Part shown: positions 33,902 through 46,628 of the stretch, piece by piece
Position numbering within the stretch: the first letter of the stretch is position 1
Layout: each line of letters opens with the position of its first letter
Assembly: GCF_000340475.1 (NCBI RefSeq)
Contig: NZ_CM001792.1
Span: forward strand, 2,670,921 to 2,734,920
DNA from: Oceanobacillus kimchii X50
Lineage (GTDB): Bacteria; Bacillota; Bacilli; Bacillales; Amphibacillaceae
DNA length: 64,000 nt
Direction: 5' to 3'
The notes under the pieces: generated by a model
Told to the model about the DNA's origin: nothing
The model's input: the letters and a program-made list of their open reading frames with translations, nothing else
The model's database searches: none
Made by a program: the position numbers and the translations under genes

Positions 33902-35002
33902 CTATACATACGATTTACATATAGAATCTGAAATACTTTTTGTTGTTACATTTTCTAAAACTGCTTCTGTCATTTGCTTTGTACCAACTTGAACTCCGCC
34001 TGGTATATGGATATCCGCTGTATGAAAACCTTGTAATAAACAATCATTTACCGCTCGCTCTATTTCTTTAGCTTCATCTACTAAACCAAAAGAATGCTCT
34101 AGCATTAATGCAGCAGATAAGATCATCGCTAATGGATTAGCAATTCCTTTTCCCGCAATATCAGGAGCTGAACCGTGAACAGGCTCATATAAACCAAGTC
34201 CATCAGAACGTAAACTCGCTGATGGAAGCATTCCTAAAGATCCAGTAAGCACTGACGCTTCATCACTCAATATATCTCCGAACAAATTCTCCGTTACGAT
34301 TACATCAAAGAAACTTGGCTGTGTGACAAGCTTCATTGCAGCTGCATCAACAAGAAGATGGGTTACTGATACATCAGGATATTGTTTAGACTTTTCCTCA
34401 ACGATTTCTCTCCATAGCTTGCTAGACTCTAAAACATTTGCCTTATCAACGGATGTAAGATGTTTTCTTCGAATTCTTGCAGCTTCAAATCCACGCTCGA
34501 CAATTCGTTCTATTTCTTCTCGCGTGTAACGAAGCGTATCGACTACACCATTAGGGGTCCGTTCACTAGGTGTGCCAAAATAAATTCCTCCAGTTAGCTC
34601 TCGAATGATTAACATATCTGCCTGATTTACAATTTCTTCTTTTAATGGTGATGCATATAATAAGGAAGAAATTGTTTTAACTGGTCGTAAATTGGCAAAA
34701 AGTTCAAGTTGTTTTCGAATCCCTAATAATCCTTTTTCTGGTCGTAAATGAGATGGGTTGGCGTCCCATTTAGGACCACCAACAGCTCCCATTAAAATTG
34801 CGTCTGCTTTTGAACAGGCATCTACTGTTTTATCGGGCAATGGTGTATTATAATCATCTATGGCATTTCCACCAATCGCATGTTCTTCAAATGTAAATCG
34901 GTGGTTATATTCGCTTGCTATCGCTGTTAATACTTGTTTAGCAGAATCAATAATCTCTCTACCTATTCCATCACCAGGAAGCAAAATGATATGTTTCTCC
35001 AT
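33902..35002 (-). CDS. leuB: 3-isopropylmalate dehydrogenase
   Basis: NAD-dependent oxidative decarboxylase of leucine synthesis, 366 residues. LLPGDGIGREI at the N-terminus, RELTGGIYFG, and the NAD loop GSAPDIAGKGIANP are diagnostic. It lies 15 bases downstream of leuA with a good GGAGGAAAAAG ribosome site. Confidence 0.97.
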   Translation of the reverse strand: MEKHIILLPGDGIGREIIDSAKQVLTAIASEYNHRFTFEEHAIGGNAIDDYNTPLPDKTVDACSKADAILMGAVGGPKWDANPSHLRPEKGLLGIRKQLELFANLRPVKTISSLLYASPLKEEIVNQADMLIIRELTGGIYFGTPSERTPNGVVDTLRYTREEIERIVERGFEAARIRRKHLTSVDKANVLESSKLWREIVEEKSKQYPDVSVTHLLVDAAAMKLVTQPSFFDVIVTENLFGDILSDEASVLTGSLGMLPSASLRSDGLGLYEPVHGSAPDIAGKGIANPLAMILSAALMLEHSFGLVDEAKEIERAVNDCLLQGFHTADIHIPGGVQVGTKQMTEAVLENVTTKSISDSICKSYV

Positions 35003-35017
35003 TTCTTTTTCCTCCTT

Positions 35018-37604
<2,587 letters not shown>

Positions 37605-37637
37605 TTATCATTATTTTTAATTTGTGTTCAAAAGTAA

Positions 37638-38162
37638 TTAACCTTTTGCCACTAGATTGAAATCACTGATCGATTGTTCCGGCTGCTGCCCTCTCAAGAA
37701 AGCAGTTAAGCCTGTTTTTGTAAGTTCCTTAATTCCATATGGTCTTAACAGAGCAATTAAAGCATCCACCTTATCTGGTTTACCTGTTACTTGAATAATT
37801 AGGCTATCTTTACTTACATCAATCACCGCTGCTCGAAATGGTGTAATAATACTTTGGATTTCAGCTCTTGTTTGATTGGTTCCAACCACTTTTATAAGAG
37901 CTAACTCTCTTGCAACTAAGGCTTTATCAGTTACATCCATCACTTTTAATACGTCGATTTGTTTATTTAATTGTTTAGTTAGTTGTTCTAGTTTTTGTTT
38001 GTCATTAATTTCAACAACGAATGTCATTTTGGATATACCTTCTGTTTCTGATGCTCCTACAGAAATACTTTCAATATTGAATTGCCTTTTATGAAGCATC
38101 CCTGTAATGCGATTCAGCACTCCTCCTCTATCCTGTACAGTAGCGATGATAATTCTCTTCAT
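37638..38162 (-). CDS. ilvH: acetolactate synthase small (regulatory) subunit
   Basis: A 174-residue ACT-domain protein that controls IlvB and binds valine in the family. N-terminal ACT motif [16 protein letters not shown](QF) with NIESISVG, and a C-terminal ferredoxin-like domain. The ATG at 38162 overlaps the ilvB stop (ATGA) and follows GGGGTGAGAAG. An open frame extends upstream inside ilvB but is not used. Confidence 0.95.
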   Translation of the reverse strand: MKRIIIATVQDRGGVLNRITGMLHKRQFNIESISVGASETEGISKMTFVVEINDKQKLEQLTKQLNKQIDVLKVMDVTDKALVARELALIKVVGTNQTRAEIQSIITPFRAAVIDVSKDSLIIQVTGKPDKVDALIALLRPYGIKELTKTGLTAFLRGQQPEQSISDFNLVAKG

Positions 38163-39880
38163 CTTCTCACCCCAATCATTTCTTGGATTCCTGTACCTGG
38201 AGCAATCATTGGATAAACTGATGTTTTTTGAACCACTCTGCAATCAATAACTACTGGGCCATCATACGCAAATACTTCAGATAAGATATCGGGTACATCC
38301 GCTTCCTTTTCTACCCTCATCCCTCTCACGCCATAACTTTCTGCTAATTTCACAAAGTCTGGGTTTTCTGAAAACAAAGAGTGTGAATATCTTTCTTCGT
38401 AAAAACTTTCCTGCCATTGACGAACCATCCCAAGTGCTTCATTGTTTAAAATTATTACTTTTACTGGGAGATTCTGCGATTTCAAAATGGACAATTCTTG
38501 TAAAGTCATTTGAAAACCACCATCTCCAACTACTGCTAATACTAAACTGTTTGGTTTAGCAATTTGAGCTCCAATTGCTGCAGGAAAACCAAATCCCATC
38601 GTCCCTAACCCACCAGATGTCACCCAATTATGGGGATCCTTAAATGAATAATATTGTGCCGCCCACATCTGATGCTGACCTACATCTGTTGTTACAACAG
38701 CTTCTCCATTGGATAATTCATATATTTGCTCCATTAACCATTGGGGAGAGATTAATTCATCCGAACGATCGTACCATAACGGGAAATCCAACTGATTATG
38801 TTTCAATTGATGCAGCCAATTTTGATGATTGCATTTTTCTGTTTTATTTTTTAAAAGAGCTGTTAACGCTCGTTTTGCATCAGCAACTACCGGAATATTC
38901 GTCTTGATATTTTTACCAATTTCTGCAGGATCGATATCAATGTGCACGATTTTCGCATTTGGTGCAAAATGTTTAATATTTCCTGTCAGTCGGTCATCAA
39001 ATCGTGCTCCAATATTTATTAACAAATCACATTCATATATCGCCATATTCGCTGCATATGTTCCATGCATCCCAGCCATTCCTAGAGATAATGATTCCTT
39101 TCCAGGATAGCTTCCTAACCCAAGTAAGGTTGTAACTACCGGCAGTTGATAGTGATCAGCAAATTGTTTTAATTCATTGGAGGCATCGGAGATAAGAATC
39201 CCCGCTCCAGCTAATAGTACCGGCTTCTCCGCTCGTTTTAATGCTTCATTTACTTTTGTAATTTGTAAAGGATTCGGTGTGATTGTTGGCTGATAACCAG
39301 GTAAATGAAAATCCGCTTCATAATCATTCACTGTCACTGTTGAAGAAATATTCTTAGGAATATCAACAACGACTGGTCCTGGTCTACCTGTTGTCGCAAT
39401 ATGAAATGCTTCATTTACAATACGAGGCAGGTCAGCTATTTCACTCACTTGGTAGTTATACTTGGTAATAGGTGTGGTGATTCCCATTACATCTGCTTCT
39501 TGAAACGCATCTGTTCCAATAACTCCTTTTGCAACTTGACCAGTAAATATGACAAGAGGAATAGAGTCCATCATCGCATCCGTTATCCCAGTAATTAAAT
39601 TTGTCGCCCCTGGTCCTGAAGTAGCTATCACAACTCCGGGTTTGCCAGAGACCCTCGCATAACCTTCTGCTGCATGAATAGATCCTTGCTCATGTCGCGA
39701 AAGCACATGCTCAAAAGATGTTTGATTTCGATGTAACGCATCGTAAATCGGTAATACAGCACCTCCAGGATAACCAAAAACTACTTCGACATTTGCTCTT
39801 TCCAATGCTTGCACAAACAAATCAGCACCCGTCACTAAATTACTTTTAACCTCTACCTGCTGGTTTGCATCTACTTTCAC
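38159..39880 (-). CDS. ilvB: acetolactate synthase large subunit
   Basis: Thiamine-diphosphate and FAD enzyme, 573 residues, catalysing the first common step of branched-chain synthesis. It has the ThDP glutamate context [15 protein letters not shown]...[19 protein letters not shown], and the ThDP-binding GDGGFQM...NNEALGMV motif. It begins at GTG (39880), 9 bases after GAAGGAGGGTAC. It is the first gene of the operon downstream of a T-box leader. Confidence 0.97.
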   Translation of the reverse strand: MKVDANQQVEVKSNLVTGADLFVQALERANVEVVFGYPGGAVLPIYDALHRNQTSFEHVLSRHEQGSIHAAEGYARVSGKPGVVIATSGPGATNLITGITDAMMDSIPLVIFTGQVAKGVIGTDAFQEADVMGITTPITKYNYQVSEIADLPRIVNEAFHIATTGRPGPVVVDIPKNISSTVTVNDYEADFHLPGYQPTITPNPLQITKVNEALKRAEKPVLLAGAGILISDASNELKQFADHYQLPVVTTLLGLGSYPGKESLSLGMAGMHGTYAANMAIYECDLLINIGARFDDRLTGNIKHFAPNAKIVHIDIDPAEIGKNIKTNIPVVADAKRALTALLKNKTEKCNHQNWLHQLKHNQLDFPLWYDRSDELISPQWLMEQIYELSNGEAVVTTDVGQHQMWAAQYYSFKDPHNWVTSGGLGTMGFGFPAAIGAQIAKPNSLVLAVVGDGGFQMTLQELSILKSQNLPVKVIILNNEALGMVRQWQESFYEERYSHSLFSENPDFVKLAESYGVRGMRVEKEADVPDILSEVFAYDGPVVIDCRVVQKTSVYPMIAPGTGIQEMIGVRR

Positions 39881-39915
39881 AACAGTACCCTCCTTCAGTT
39901 AATTTATCTGCTAAC

Positions 39916-40256
39916 AAAAAGACCCTTCTCACCCACATACATGTTCTCTATCATGCATGGGATGAAAAGAGTCTTCTTTTCACGGTACCACCCAGTTTCA
40001 CAGAATCCTCACGAATCCTGTCTCATCAGCTGCATATCAGCTGTTGGATAACAGGTACACGTTTATGTGCACCCGGCCACATCTACTTAGATAAAAACTA
40101 TTCAAGTCTAGCTATTGTAAGAAGCAGCTAAACATGAAAAATCTGTTCCATATGGCACTCAGGGACGATGTCAGATCAAAGCACATTTCTGGGCTTCCAG
40201 CAACCCCAGCTCTCTGTGAATGCAACTCTTTTGATCCTTTATTCCCGTCAACGAAT
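39916..40256 (-). promoter_or_regulatory. T-box leader of the ilv-leu operon
   Basis: The T-box core reads CTGGGTGGTACCGTG (minus strand, 39995-39981). It is followed by a terminator whose arms AGACTCTTTTCATCCCA and TGGGTGAGAAGGGTCT end in a T tract (39976-39916). Upstream, GATCAAA...TTTGATC and GGGA...TCCC close stem I. Between them the 3' side is TGACATCG, so the specifier is best read as AUC (40169-40167) followed by a purine, i.e. isoleucine. CUG of the adjacent bases is an alternative. Uncharged cognate tRNA should promote antitermination. Confidence 0.9.
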
Positions 40257-40261
40257 TAACG

Positions 40262-40290
40262 ATATTAAATTCACATTATGCAGATGTCAG
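40262..40290 (-). promoter_or_regulatory. ilv-leu operon promoter
   Basis: Minus-strand CTGACA (40290-40285) and TAATAT (40267-40262) with a 17-bp spacer, immediately before the T-box leader. Confidence 0.6.
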
Positions 40291-40652
40291 AATAATTATT
40301 CTTGTTAGTTAATTGTTATATTGCGGTTAATCATATCTGGTTTTTTTTATGTCGTCAATAGGTTTTCGAAAGTTTTTTAATTATTCCGGATTGTCAGATT
40401 TTATGAATGCGTTTACATCATTAACGTGATTAGGTATAGAGTTTTTTATTACATTTATGTAATAAAGTGAAAAAGAACTGACTTTGTTAGATGGAATATA
40501 TGTCAGAAAACCTTACATATAAGTGATTCTAGGTATTAGGGACGAAAAAAATTGCATTCTTGATAGAAAAATTACTCAATGTGGAATGTCAATTATTAAA
40601 GAAACAATTTATTTGTCAATTTGAAAATTAATGTTCGGGTTATAAAAAATAA

Positions 40653-40790
40653 TTGCTTTGATTGTAATGGAAGACGGCGACTCCAGCAGGAATAGTACGA
40701 GCTGAAGATCCACTTGAAAAGTGTTTTTCTTTTCAAGTTAGCTGAAGCCGTAGCTGCGGAAAGCGTCCGTCTGTAATGAAAATCAAATCA
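40653..40790 (+). repeat. repeat family A, best-preserved copy
   Basis: Ends are inverted: TTTGATTGTAATGGAAGACG at the left and CGTCTGTAATGAAAATCAAA at the right. The centre is a perfect hairpin CTTGAAAAG-N7-CTTTTCAAG. It carries no ORF. The rest of the gap 40291-40820 is AT-rich without a gene. Confidence 0.7.
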
Positions 40791-40824
40791 GCACTTAACA
40801 ATCAGTATATTGAATAATCAAAAG

Positions 40825-40872
40825 AAAAAAGCTACCAATGAAGTCTGATTTGACCTCACTGACAGCTTTTGG
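40825..40872 (-). terminator. terminator of ilvD
   Basis: Minus strand AAAAGCTGTCAGTGAGG pairs imperfectly with TTCATTGGTAGCTTTT, followed by a T tract, directly after the ilvD stop. Confidence 0.78.
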
Positions 40873-40873
40873 T

Positions 40874-42559
40874 TTAGTCTCGATGTAAATAATCTGTTAC
40901 CGCGCCTTTGGATGAGCAAGTTACATTATGCACGTACTTTCCAAGAATCCCTTTCTTATGTAGTTCAGGGGCTTTCCATTTTCCTTGACGTAGTTTAATT
41001 TCATCTGCTGAAACGTCCATGAAAATCTCTCTTTTATCAGAATCTATAGTCACCATATCCCCTTCTTGCAGGAATGCAATCGGTCCACCATCTTGTGCTT
41101 CGGGACTTATATGCCCCACGACAAGTCCATGTGTACCACCAGAGAATCTACCATCCGTCAATAAAGCTACCGATTCTCCCATTCCTTTACCTACAAGAAT
41201 ACTAGAAACAGACAACATCTCCGGCATTCCCGGACCACCTTTTGGTCCAACATAGCGAATAACTAATACATCTCCCTCTTTTATTTTGTTATCCAAAATT
41301 GCTTGGGTTGCCTCTTTTTCTGTATTAAAAACACGCGCAGGACCTGTGTGTCTTTTCACTTTAACTCCAGATACTTTCGCCACTGCTCCCGTTGGAGATA
41401 AATTTCCCTTTAAGACAATCAGAGGACCATCTTCTCTTTTTGGATTATCAAATGGCATAATCACTTGTTGGTTTTCTTTAAGATTAGGAGCTTCTGCTAG
41501 ATTTTCTGCGATAGTCTTCCCTGTTACGGTTAGACAGTCGCCATGTAAGTAACCATTTTCATATAACAATTTCATTACTGCTTGTACCCCACCAACTCGA
41601 TGAAGATCTTGCATAACGAAACGCCCGCTTGGTTTTAAGTCTGCTAAATGAGGAACTTTTTTCTGAATACGATTAAAATCATCAATCGTTAAGTCCACTT
41701 CTGCTGCATGAGAAACTGCAAGTAAATGCAAAATCGCATTTGTAGAACCACCCAATGCCATAACGACTGTAATAGCATTTTCAAAAGCTTTTTTTGTAAG
41801 TATATCTTTTGGATAAATGTCTTTTTCTAATAAATTCTTAATCGCTTCTCCAGCTGCCTCCACATCGGCTCGCTTTTCTTCTGATTCAGCTGGGTTAGAA
41901 GAGCTTCCAGGTAAACTGATTCCTAAAGCTTCCGCTGCAGATGCCATTGTATTTGCAGTATACATTCCTCCACATGCACCTGCGCCTGGACAAGCATGAC
42001 ATTCTACTCTTCTTAATTGACCATCGTCAATAGTACCTGCATTATGTTGTCCTACACCTTCAAAAACAGAAACAATATCTATATCTTTCCCATCAATATT
42101 TCCTGGTGCAATGGTGCCACCGTATACGAATACAGACGGAACCCCTGCATTAGCAATCGCAATTAAGCACCCTGGTATATTCTTGTCGCATGCTCCAATT
42201 GCTACTAATCCATCTAAATTTTCCGCTCCAACAACGGTTTCGATAGAATCAGCAATGATATCTCTACTTGGCAAAGAATAATTCATACCTTGCGTACCCA
42301 TGGAGATTCCATCTGAAACTGTTATCGTATTAAAGATTAATGGAACAGCATCAGAATGCCGTACTCCTTTTTTTGCAAGAAGAGCTAAATCATTTAAATG
42401 TATGTTACACGGGGTTACTTCTGCCCATGTACTCGCTACACCAATCATCGGCTTTTTAAAATCTTCATCTGTTACACCGACCGCACGAAGCATCGCTCTA
42501 TTTGGAGCTCGCATTGTACCGTCAAATGCTTTACTTTTTATCCGCAAATCTTTTCCCAT
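40874..42559 (-). CDS. ilvD: dihydroxy-acid dehydratase
   Basis: Iron-sulfur dehydratase, 561 residues, that forms the 2-oxo acids of valine and isoleucine. Cluster cysteines appear in [20 protein letters not shown] and [16 protein letters not shown]. The C-terminal [16 protein letters not shown] is conserved. It is transcribed alone, next to but separate from the ilv-leu operon, and divergent from the aminotransferase-serA pair. CodY-like boxes lie upstream. Confidence 0.97.
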   Translation of the reverse strand: MGKDLRIKSKAFDGTMRAPNRAMLRAVGVTDEDFKKPMIGVASTWAEVTPCNIHLNDLALLAKKGVRHSDAVPLIFNTITVSDGISMGTQGMNYSLPSRDIIADSIETVVGAENLDGLVAIGACDKNIPGCLIAIANAGVPSVFVYGGTIAPGNIDGKDIDIVSVFEGVGQHNAGTIDDGQLRRVECHACPGAGACGGMYTANTMASAAEALGISLPGSSSNPAESEEKRADVEAAGEAIKNLLEKDIYPKDILTKKAFENAITVVMALGGSTNAILHLLAVSHAAEVDLTIDDFNRIQKKVPHLADLKPSGRFVMQDLHRVGGVQAVMKLLYENGYLHGDCLTVTGKTIAENLAEAPNLKENQQVIMPFDNPKREDGPLIVLKGNLSPTGAVAKVSGVKVKRHTGPARVFNTEKEATQAILDNKIKEGDVLVIRYVGPKGGPGMPEMLSVSSILVGKGMGESVALLTDGRFSGGTHGLVVGHISPEAQDGGPIAFLQEGDMVTIDSDKREIFMDVSADEIKLRQGKWKAPELHKKGILGKYVHNVTCSSKGAVTDYLHRD

Positions 42560-42634
42560 AAATATTCCACCCTTCTTTTCGGACTATTATATGACTAATA
42601 TTTTTATAGTTCAATGAATTTCGTCTTTTTAATT

Positions 42635-42649
42635 TATTTTCTGATAATC
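42635..42649. promoter_or_regulatory. CodY-like box upstream of ilvD
   Basis: TATTTTCTGATAATC matches AATTTTCWGAAAATT at 12 of 15 positions and lies 76 bp upstream of the ilvD start. CodY control of ilvD is known in B. subtilis. Confidence 0.45.
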
Positions 42650-42678
42650 AAGCACCTTAAAACTATCGTTGTGTTTTT

Positions 42679-42722
42679 GAATTTCAGAAATATATTGACA
42701 ATGGTTTTCAGATTGCTATATT
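42679..42722 (+). promoter_or_regulatory. promoter and CodY-like box of the aminotransferase-serA operon
   Basis: TTGACA (42695-42700) and TATATT (42717-42722), 16-bp spacer. GAATTTCAGAAATAT (42679-42693) matches the CodY consensus at 11 of 15, with the full core TTTCAGAAA, and abuts the -35. Confidence 0.45.
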
Positions 42723-42778
42723 GATAACAACACATCAAATACTTTGCTGATTTACAGCATTAAAAAGGAGTAATAATT

Positions 42779-43936
42779 ATGCTTACTGACCAACACCTCC
42801 TTCGTATACCTGGTCCAAGTCCAATACCACCTAGTGTACAACAAGCTATGAATGGCACGATGATTGGACACAGAGGTAAGGAAACAAAAGAACTATTGCA
42901 ACGTATATTACCTAGATTAAAACCAATTTTTGGCACAAAACAGGATGTAATTCCAATTGCTGGCAGTGGTACTGCAGGGCTGGAAATGGCAGTTACAAAT
43001 GCTGCAAAACCGGGTGACCATGTACTAGTTATAGTTACTGGGGCATTTGGCGATCGCTTTACAAAGATTTGTAACGCATATAACTTACATGTAAACCGAA
43101 TTGATGTACCATGGGGAGAGCCAATTGATCCATCTTACATAGAATCATATTTACAAGATCATCCAGAAATTAGTGTAGTTTTTGCAACATTTTGTGAAAC
43201 TTCTACAGGAGTTTTAAATCCTATTCAAGCTTTAGGGAAAGTAATTCATCATAAATCTAATGCTTTATTGGTTGTAGACGGTGTCTCATGTGTAGCTGGA
43301 GTAGAAACAAAAATGGATGAATGGGGAGTAGATATCCTCGTAACTGGTTCTCAAAAAGCATTTATGCTACCAGCTGGTCTAATGTTTATCAGTGCTAGTG
43401 AACGTGCCTGGGAAGTCATTGAGAACAATCCACAACAGCGTTTCTATCTTGACATGCGAACCTATAAAAAAAGCTTAGCGGATACTTCTACTCCATTTAC
43501 ACCTGCTTTGTCTTTATTATTTGGTTTGGATCAAGTATTGAACTTAATTGATCAAGAAGGATTAAGTAATGTGTTTAGACGACATCTTCTTGTACGCGAT
43601 ATGACGAGAGAGGCTTTTAAGGCATTAGATATTCCGCTTTTAACCACAGACGAATCAGCTTCACCGACTGTTACTGCTGTTCAACCAAGTGATTTTAATT
43701 CTGAAGAACTCAGACAAACATTAAAATCACATTTTAATCTATCACTTGCAGGAGGTCAGCAACATCTAAAAGGAAAAATATTTCGGATAGGACATATGGG
43801 ATATTGTTCCCCAGCAGATACTTTGCAAACAATCAGTTTAATTGAAATTGGTTTACAACTGATCGGAAAGAATATTGAATTAGGACAAGGCACAGCTGCA
43901 GCTCAGCAAATTTATATACAGCAGGAGGTAAGATAA
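42779..43936 (+). CDS. class V aminotransferase, probable serine-pathway or alanine-glyoxylate type
   Basis: A 385-residue PLP aminotransferase. RIPGPSPIPP at the N-terminus, GSGTAGLEMA for PLP phosphate, VVDGVSCVAG, and Lys193 in GSQKAFMLPAG as PLP lysine. This is the serine-pyruvate/alanine-glyoxylate subgroup (PucG-like), not the SerC subgroup. It lies only 3 bases before serA, sharing its promoter, so it may supply the phosphoserine aminotransferase step or make serine/glycine from oxo acids. The assignment of substrate is inference. Confidence 0.88.
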   Translation: MLTDQHLLRIPGPSPIPPSVQQAMNGTMIGHRGKETKELLQRILPRLKPIFGTKQDVIPIAGSGTAGLEMAVTNAAKPGDHVLVIVTGAFGDRFTKICNAYNLHVNRIDVPWGEPIDPSYIESYLQDHPEISVVFATFCETSTGVLNPIQALGKVIHHKSNALLVVDGVSCVAGVETKMDEWGVDILVTGSQKAFMLPAGLMFISASERAWEVIENNPQQRFYLDMRTYKKSLADTSTPFTPALSLLFGLDQVLNLIDQEGLSNVFRRHLLVRDMTREAFKALDIPLLTTDESASPTVTAVQPSDFNSEELRQTLKSHFNLSLAGGQQHLKGKIFRIGHMGYCSPADTLQTISLIEIGLQLIGKNIELGQGTAAAQQIYIQQEVR

Positions 43937-43939
43937 ATT

Positions 43940-45526
43940 ATGGCTTTTCAAGTACTTATTAGTGACCCATTAAGTGAAGATGGACTCAAACCACTTCAAG
44001 AGGCTGAAAATATTGAACTCGTGATTAATCCGGGATGGAATGAAGAAGAATTATTAGACCAAATTGATGCTTTTGATGCCATATTAGTTCGAAGCCAGAC
44101 GCAAATTACCCGTTCCTTAATTGAACAAGCGAGTAATTTAAAAATTATAGGTCGCGCTGGTGTTGGTGTCGATAATATAGATCTAGACGCTGCTACAGAG
44201 AATGGAGTTATTGTCGTTAATGCTCCAAATGGTAATACAAATTCTGCAGCAGAGCATACAATGGCAATGATTATGGCCTTATCACGAAATATCCCACAAG
44301 CTTACCATGCGTTAAAACAAAAACAATGGGATCGAAAACGTTTTGTAGGCGTTGAGTTAAAGCAAAAGACTTTAGGTATTGTCGGGTTAGGAAGAATCGG
44401 TGCTGAAGTAGCTGCACGAGCAAAAGGTCAGCGAATGAACGTCATTGCCTACGATCCATTCTTCACAGAAGAAAAAGCAGAGCAGATGGGAGTTCAATAT
44501 GGGACACTAGAAGATGTATTACGTGCAGGAGATTTTATCACCGTGCATACACCACTGCTTAAGGAAACAAAGCATTTGATTAACAAAGATGCTTTTCACC
44601 TAATGAAAGATGGTGTACAAATTATTAATTGCGCTCGTGGCGGAATTATCGACGAAGACGCATTATACGATGCAATTCAGTCAGGAAAAGTAGCAGGTGC
44701 TGCACTTGATGTCTTTGAACAAGAACCTTTTACAGATCATAAGTTATTAACTCTACCTGAAGTGGTTGCTACACCTCACTTAGGTGCAAGTACGGTAGAA
44801 GCACAAGAAGTGGTTGCTATCGATGTTAGTCATGATGTACTTCGGTTCTCTCAAGGGAAAGCAGTTCGTAACCCAGTAAATATGCCATCAGTTCCAAGCG
44901 AGATTATGTATAAAATTGAACCATACTTCCACCTCGCTGAAAAACTTGGTACATTTATTACGGATTTAACAAAAGAAGTGGTAAGCGAAGTGAAAATTAC
45001 GTATGCTGGTGATTTAGCGGATATCGAAATTGCACCATTAACGCGAAACGCTGTTAAAGGACTTCTAAAGCGCTACTTAGGAAGTAGGATCAATGATGTA
45101 AATGCACTGTTCCTAGCTGATCGAAAGGGTATTGAAGTTAGTGAGAGTAAAACGTCGTCTAAAAAAGGGTTTACAAACCTAATCACAATCGAAGTTTCAG
45201 GAAAGTTTGGGACTAGAAAAGCAGCAGGGACATTATTAAACGGATTAGGTCCACGCTTAGTTCGTGTAGATGAATATCGTGTAGATATAACACCAGAAGG
45301 TCATATGGTCGTTATCCAACATCGTGACCAGCCAGGAGTAATTGGTAGAATGGGGAGTACCATCGCAAAACATAATATTAATATTGCTACGATGCAAGTG
45401 GATCGATCAGATATTGGTGGTGACGCTATTATGATTCTTACCATAGATCGACATCTAGCGGATGAAGCATTAAACGAGATTGAAAGCCTAGATGAAATTA
45501 AATCCGTTACTGCGATTGATTTATAA
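43940..45526 (+). CDS. serA: D-3-phosphoglycerate dehydrogenase
   Basis: First enzyme of serine synthesis, 528 residues, the long form. The split catalytic domain surrounds an NAD-binding fold with [26 protein letters not shown] contains the substrate arginine region, and TPHLGAST the catalytic His. An allosteric substrate-binding domain follows, then a C-terminal ACT domain ([23 protein letters not shown]) for serine feedback. GGAGGTAAGATAAATT gives the ATG start. Confidence 0.97.
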   Translation: MAFQVLISDPLSEDGLKPLQEAENIELVINPGWNEEELLDQIDAFDAILVRSQTQITRSLIEQASNLKIIGRAGVGVDNIDLDAATENGVIVVNAPNGNTNSAAEHTMAMIMALSRNIPQAYHALKQKQWDRKRFVGVELKQKTLGIVGLGRIGAEVAARAKGQRMNVIAYDPFFTEEKAEQMGVQYGTLEDVLRAGDFITVHTPLLKETKHLINKDAFHLMKDGVQIINCARGGIIDEDALYDAIQSGKVAGAALDVFEQEPFTDHKLLTLPEVVATPHLGASTVEAQEVVAIDVSHDVLRFSQGKAVRNPVNMPSVPSEIMYKIEPYFHLAEKLGTFITDLTKEVVSEVKITYAGDLADIEIAPLTRNAVKGLLKRYLGSRINDVNALFLADRKGIEVSESKTSSKKGFTNLITIEVSGKFGTRKAAGTLLNGLGPRLVRVDEYRVDITPEGHMVVIQHRDQPGVIGRMGSTIAKHNINIATMQVDRSDIGGDAIMILTIDRHLADEALNEIESLDEIKSVTAIDL

Positions 45527-45549
45527 ATAGTCTTAACCTAATTTCCCAA

Positions 45550-45652
45550 GAAACTATGGGCGCCTTTTGCGGACACGATTCAACTAACTTGGCTATTTCC
45601 AAGTAGATTTTAAATTTGTGCTGTTTCCGCTGGAGTCGCCCATTTTCTTTTT
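45550..45652 (-). repeat. repeat family A, diverged reverse copy
   Basis: Reverse-complemented it reads GGGCGACTCCAGCGGAAACAG...TCTACTTGGAAATAGCCAAGTTAG...TGTCCGC...GCGCCCA, following the layout of the family A copies with altered sequence. It lies between convergent serA and a HAD gene and may act as a terminator-like hairpin. Confidence 0.5.
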
Positions 45653-45702
45653 TTATAGTATTAAATCTACTTCCTACACATATTGCATTAATTCAGATGA
45701 AT

Positions 45703-46482
45703 TTATAAAATTTGCGTTAATAATTCGTCTAAAGATTTTATTTCATACGTAGGTTGAATATCCGTTTCATTGTTTTGATTAAATCGATTTAGCCATACAG
45801 AAGGAATTCCTTGATGATTCGCTCCAATAATGTCTGTATGCAAATTATCTCCAACCATCAACACATCTTGAGACCGTAACTCTAGTGTTGATAATGCTAG
45901 ATTAAATATCACTGTATCAGGTTTACCTACACCCACATCACCTGAAATAATAATATGTTCAAAATAAGGTACTAATTCCGGCGATAAATCCAATTTTAGA
46001 TTTTGTAAGCTAGGCGAACCATTTGTCAAAAGTAACAGTGGTAACTTCTTTTGTAACTTTTCCAGTACTTCTATTGCATCAGAAAATACACAGGCTGTTT
46101 GTTTTCTATTTTCACGAAAAGCATTTGCAAGCTGATTTGCATAGTTCTCATCTTCAATTCCAAAATCTCGTAGGCCTTGATTCCAAGATTCTTTTTGATA
46201 ATGCGGAGCAATTTCTTTTAAATTTTCAAAGCTGCTTCCTTTATCATCAAACGTAGCCCATAGACCTTCAAAAGGATTTATACCAATTTTTTTAGTGAAT
46301 TCATAGGTTTCGTATGATGCATACAGGTTTCGAGCATGCTTTCTTACACTATCCTCTAGACTTTTAGCATCAACACCTTTAGCTTGATTTGCCTTTTGAC
46401 ATGTGAGATCAAATGCATCTTGTACACTTTTTTTATCCCACAGCAATGTATCATCTAAATCAAACATGATTGCTTTAACCAA
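45703..46482 (-). CDS. HAD-family hydrolase (YjjG/YfnB-like)
   Basis: A 259-residue HAD phosphatase with a C1 helical cap. Motif I FDLDDTLLW, motif II LLTNGSP, motif III lysine in SGDVGVGKPDTVIF, and motif IV MVGDNLHTDIIGA. Related enzymes are nucleotide 5'-phosphatases or general house-cleaning phosphatases. AAGGGAGG spaced 7 bases from a TTG at 46482 sets the start (VKAIMFDLDD); the longer frame to 46503 has no ribosome site. Confidence 0.88.
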   Translation of the reverse strand: MVKAIMFDLDDTLLWDKKSVQDAFDLTCQKANQAKGVDAKSLEDSVRKHARNLYASYETYEFTKKIGINPFEGLWATFDDKGSSFENLKEIAPHYQKESWNQGLRDFGIEDENYANQLANAFRENRKQTACVFSDAIEVLEKLQKKLPLLLLTNGSPSLQNLKLDLSPELVPYFEHIIISGDVGVGKPDTVIFNLALSTLELRSQDVLMVGDNLHTDIIGANHQGIPSVWLNRFNQNNETDIQPTYEIKSLDELLTQIL

Positions 46483-46562
46483 AATATATCCTCCCTTATC
46501 CAATAATTCTCTTTAATAAACAATATATTACTAATTTAACATAATTAATTTAAAATTTAGGC

Positions 46563-46591
46563 TTGATAAAATCTTTTTTATGTCTTATGAT
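46563..46591 (+). promoter_or_regulatory. ilvE promoter
   Basis: TTGATA (46563-46568), 17-bp spacer, TATGAT (46586-46591), 38 bp before the start codon. Confidence 0.6.
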
Positions 46592-46628
46592 AAATAGAAA
46601 TTTACCAACAGCAAGGGAGACGTTTGAT

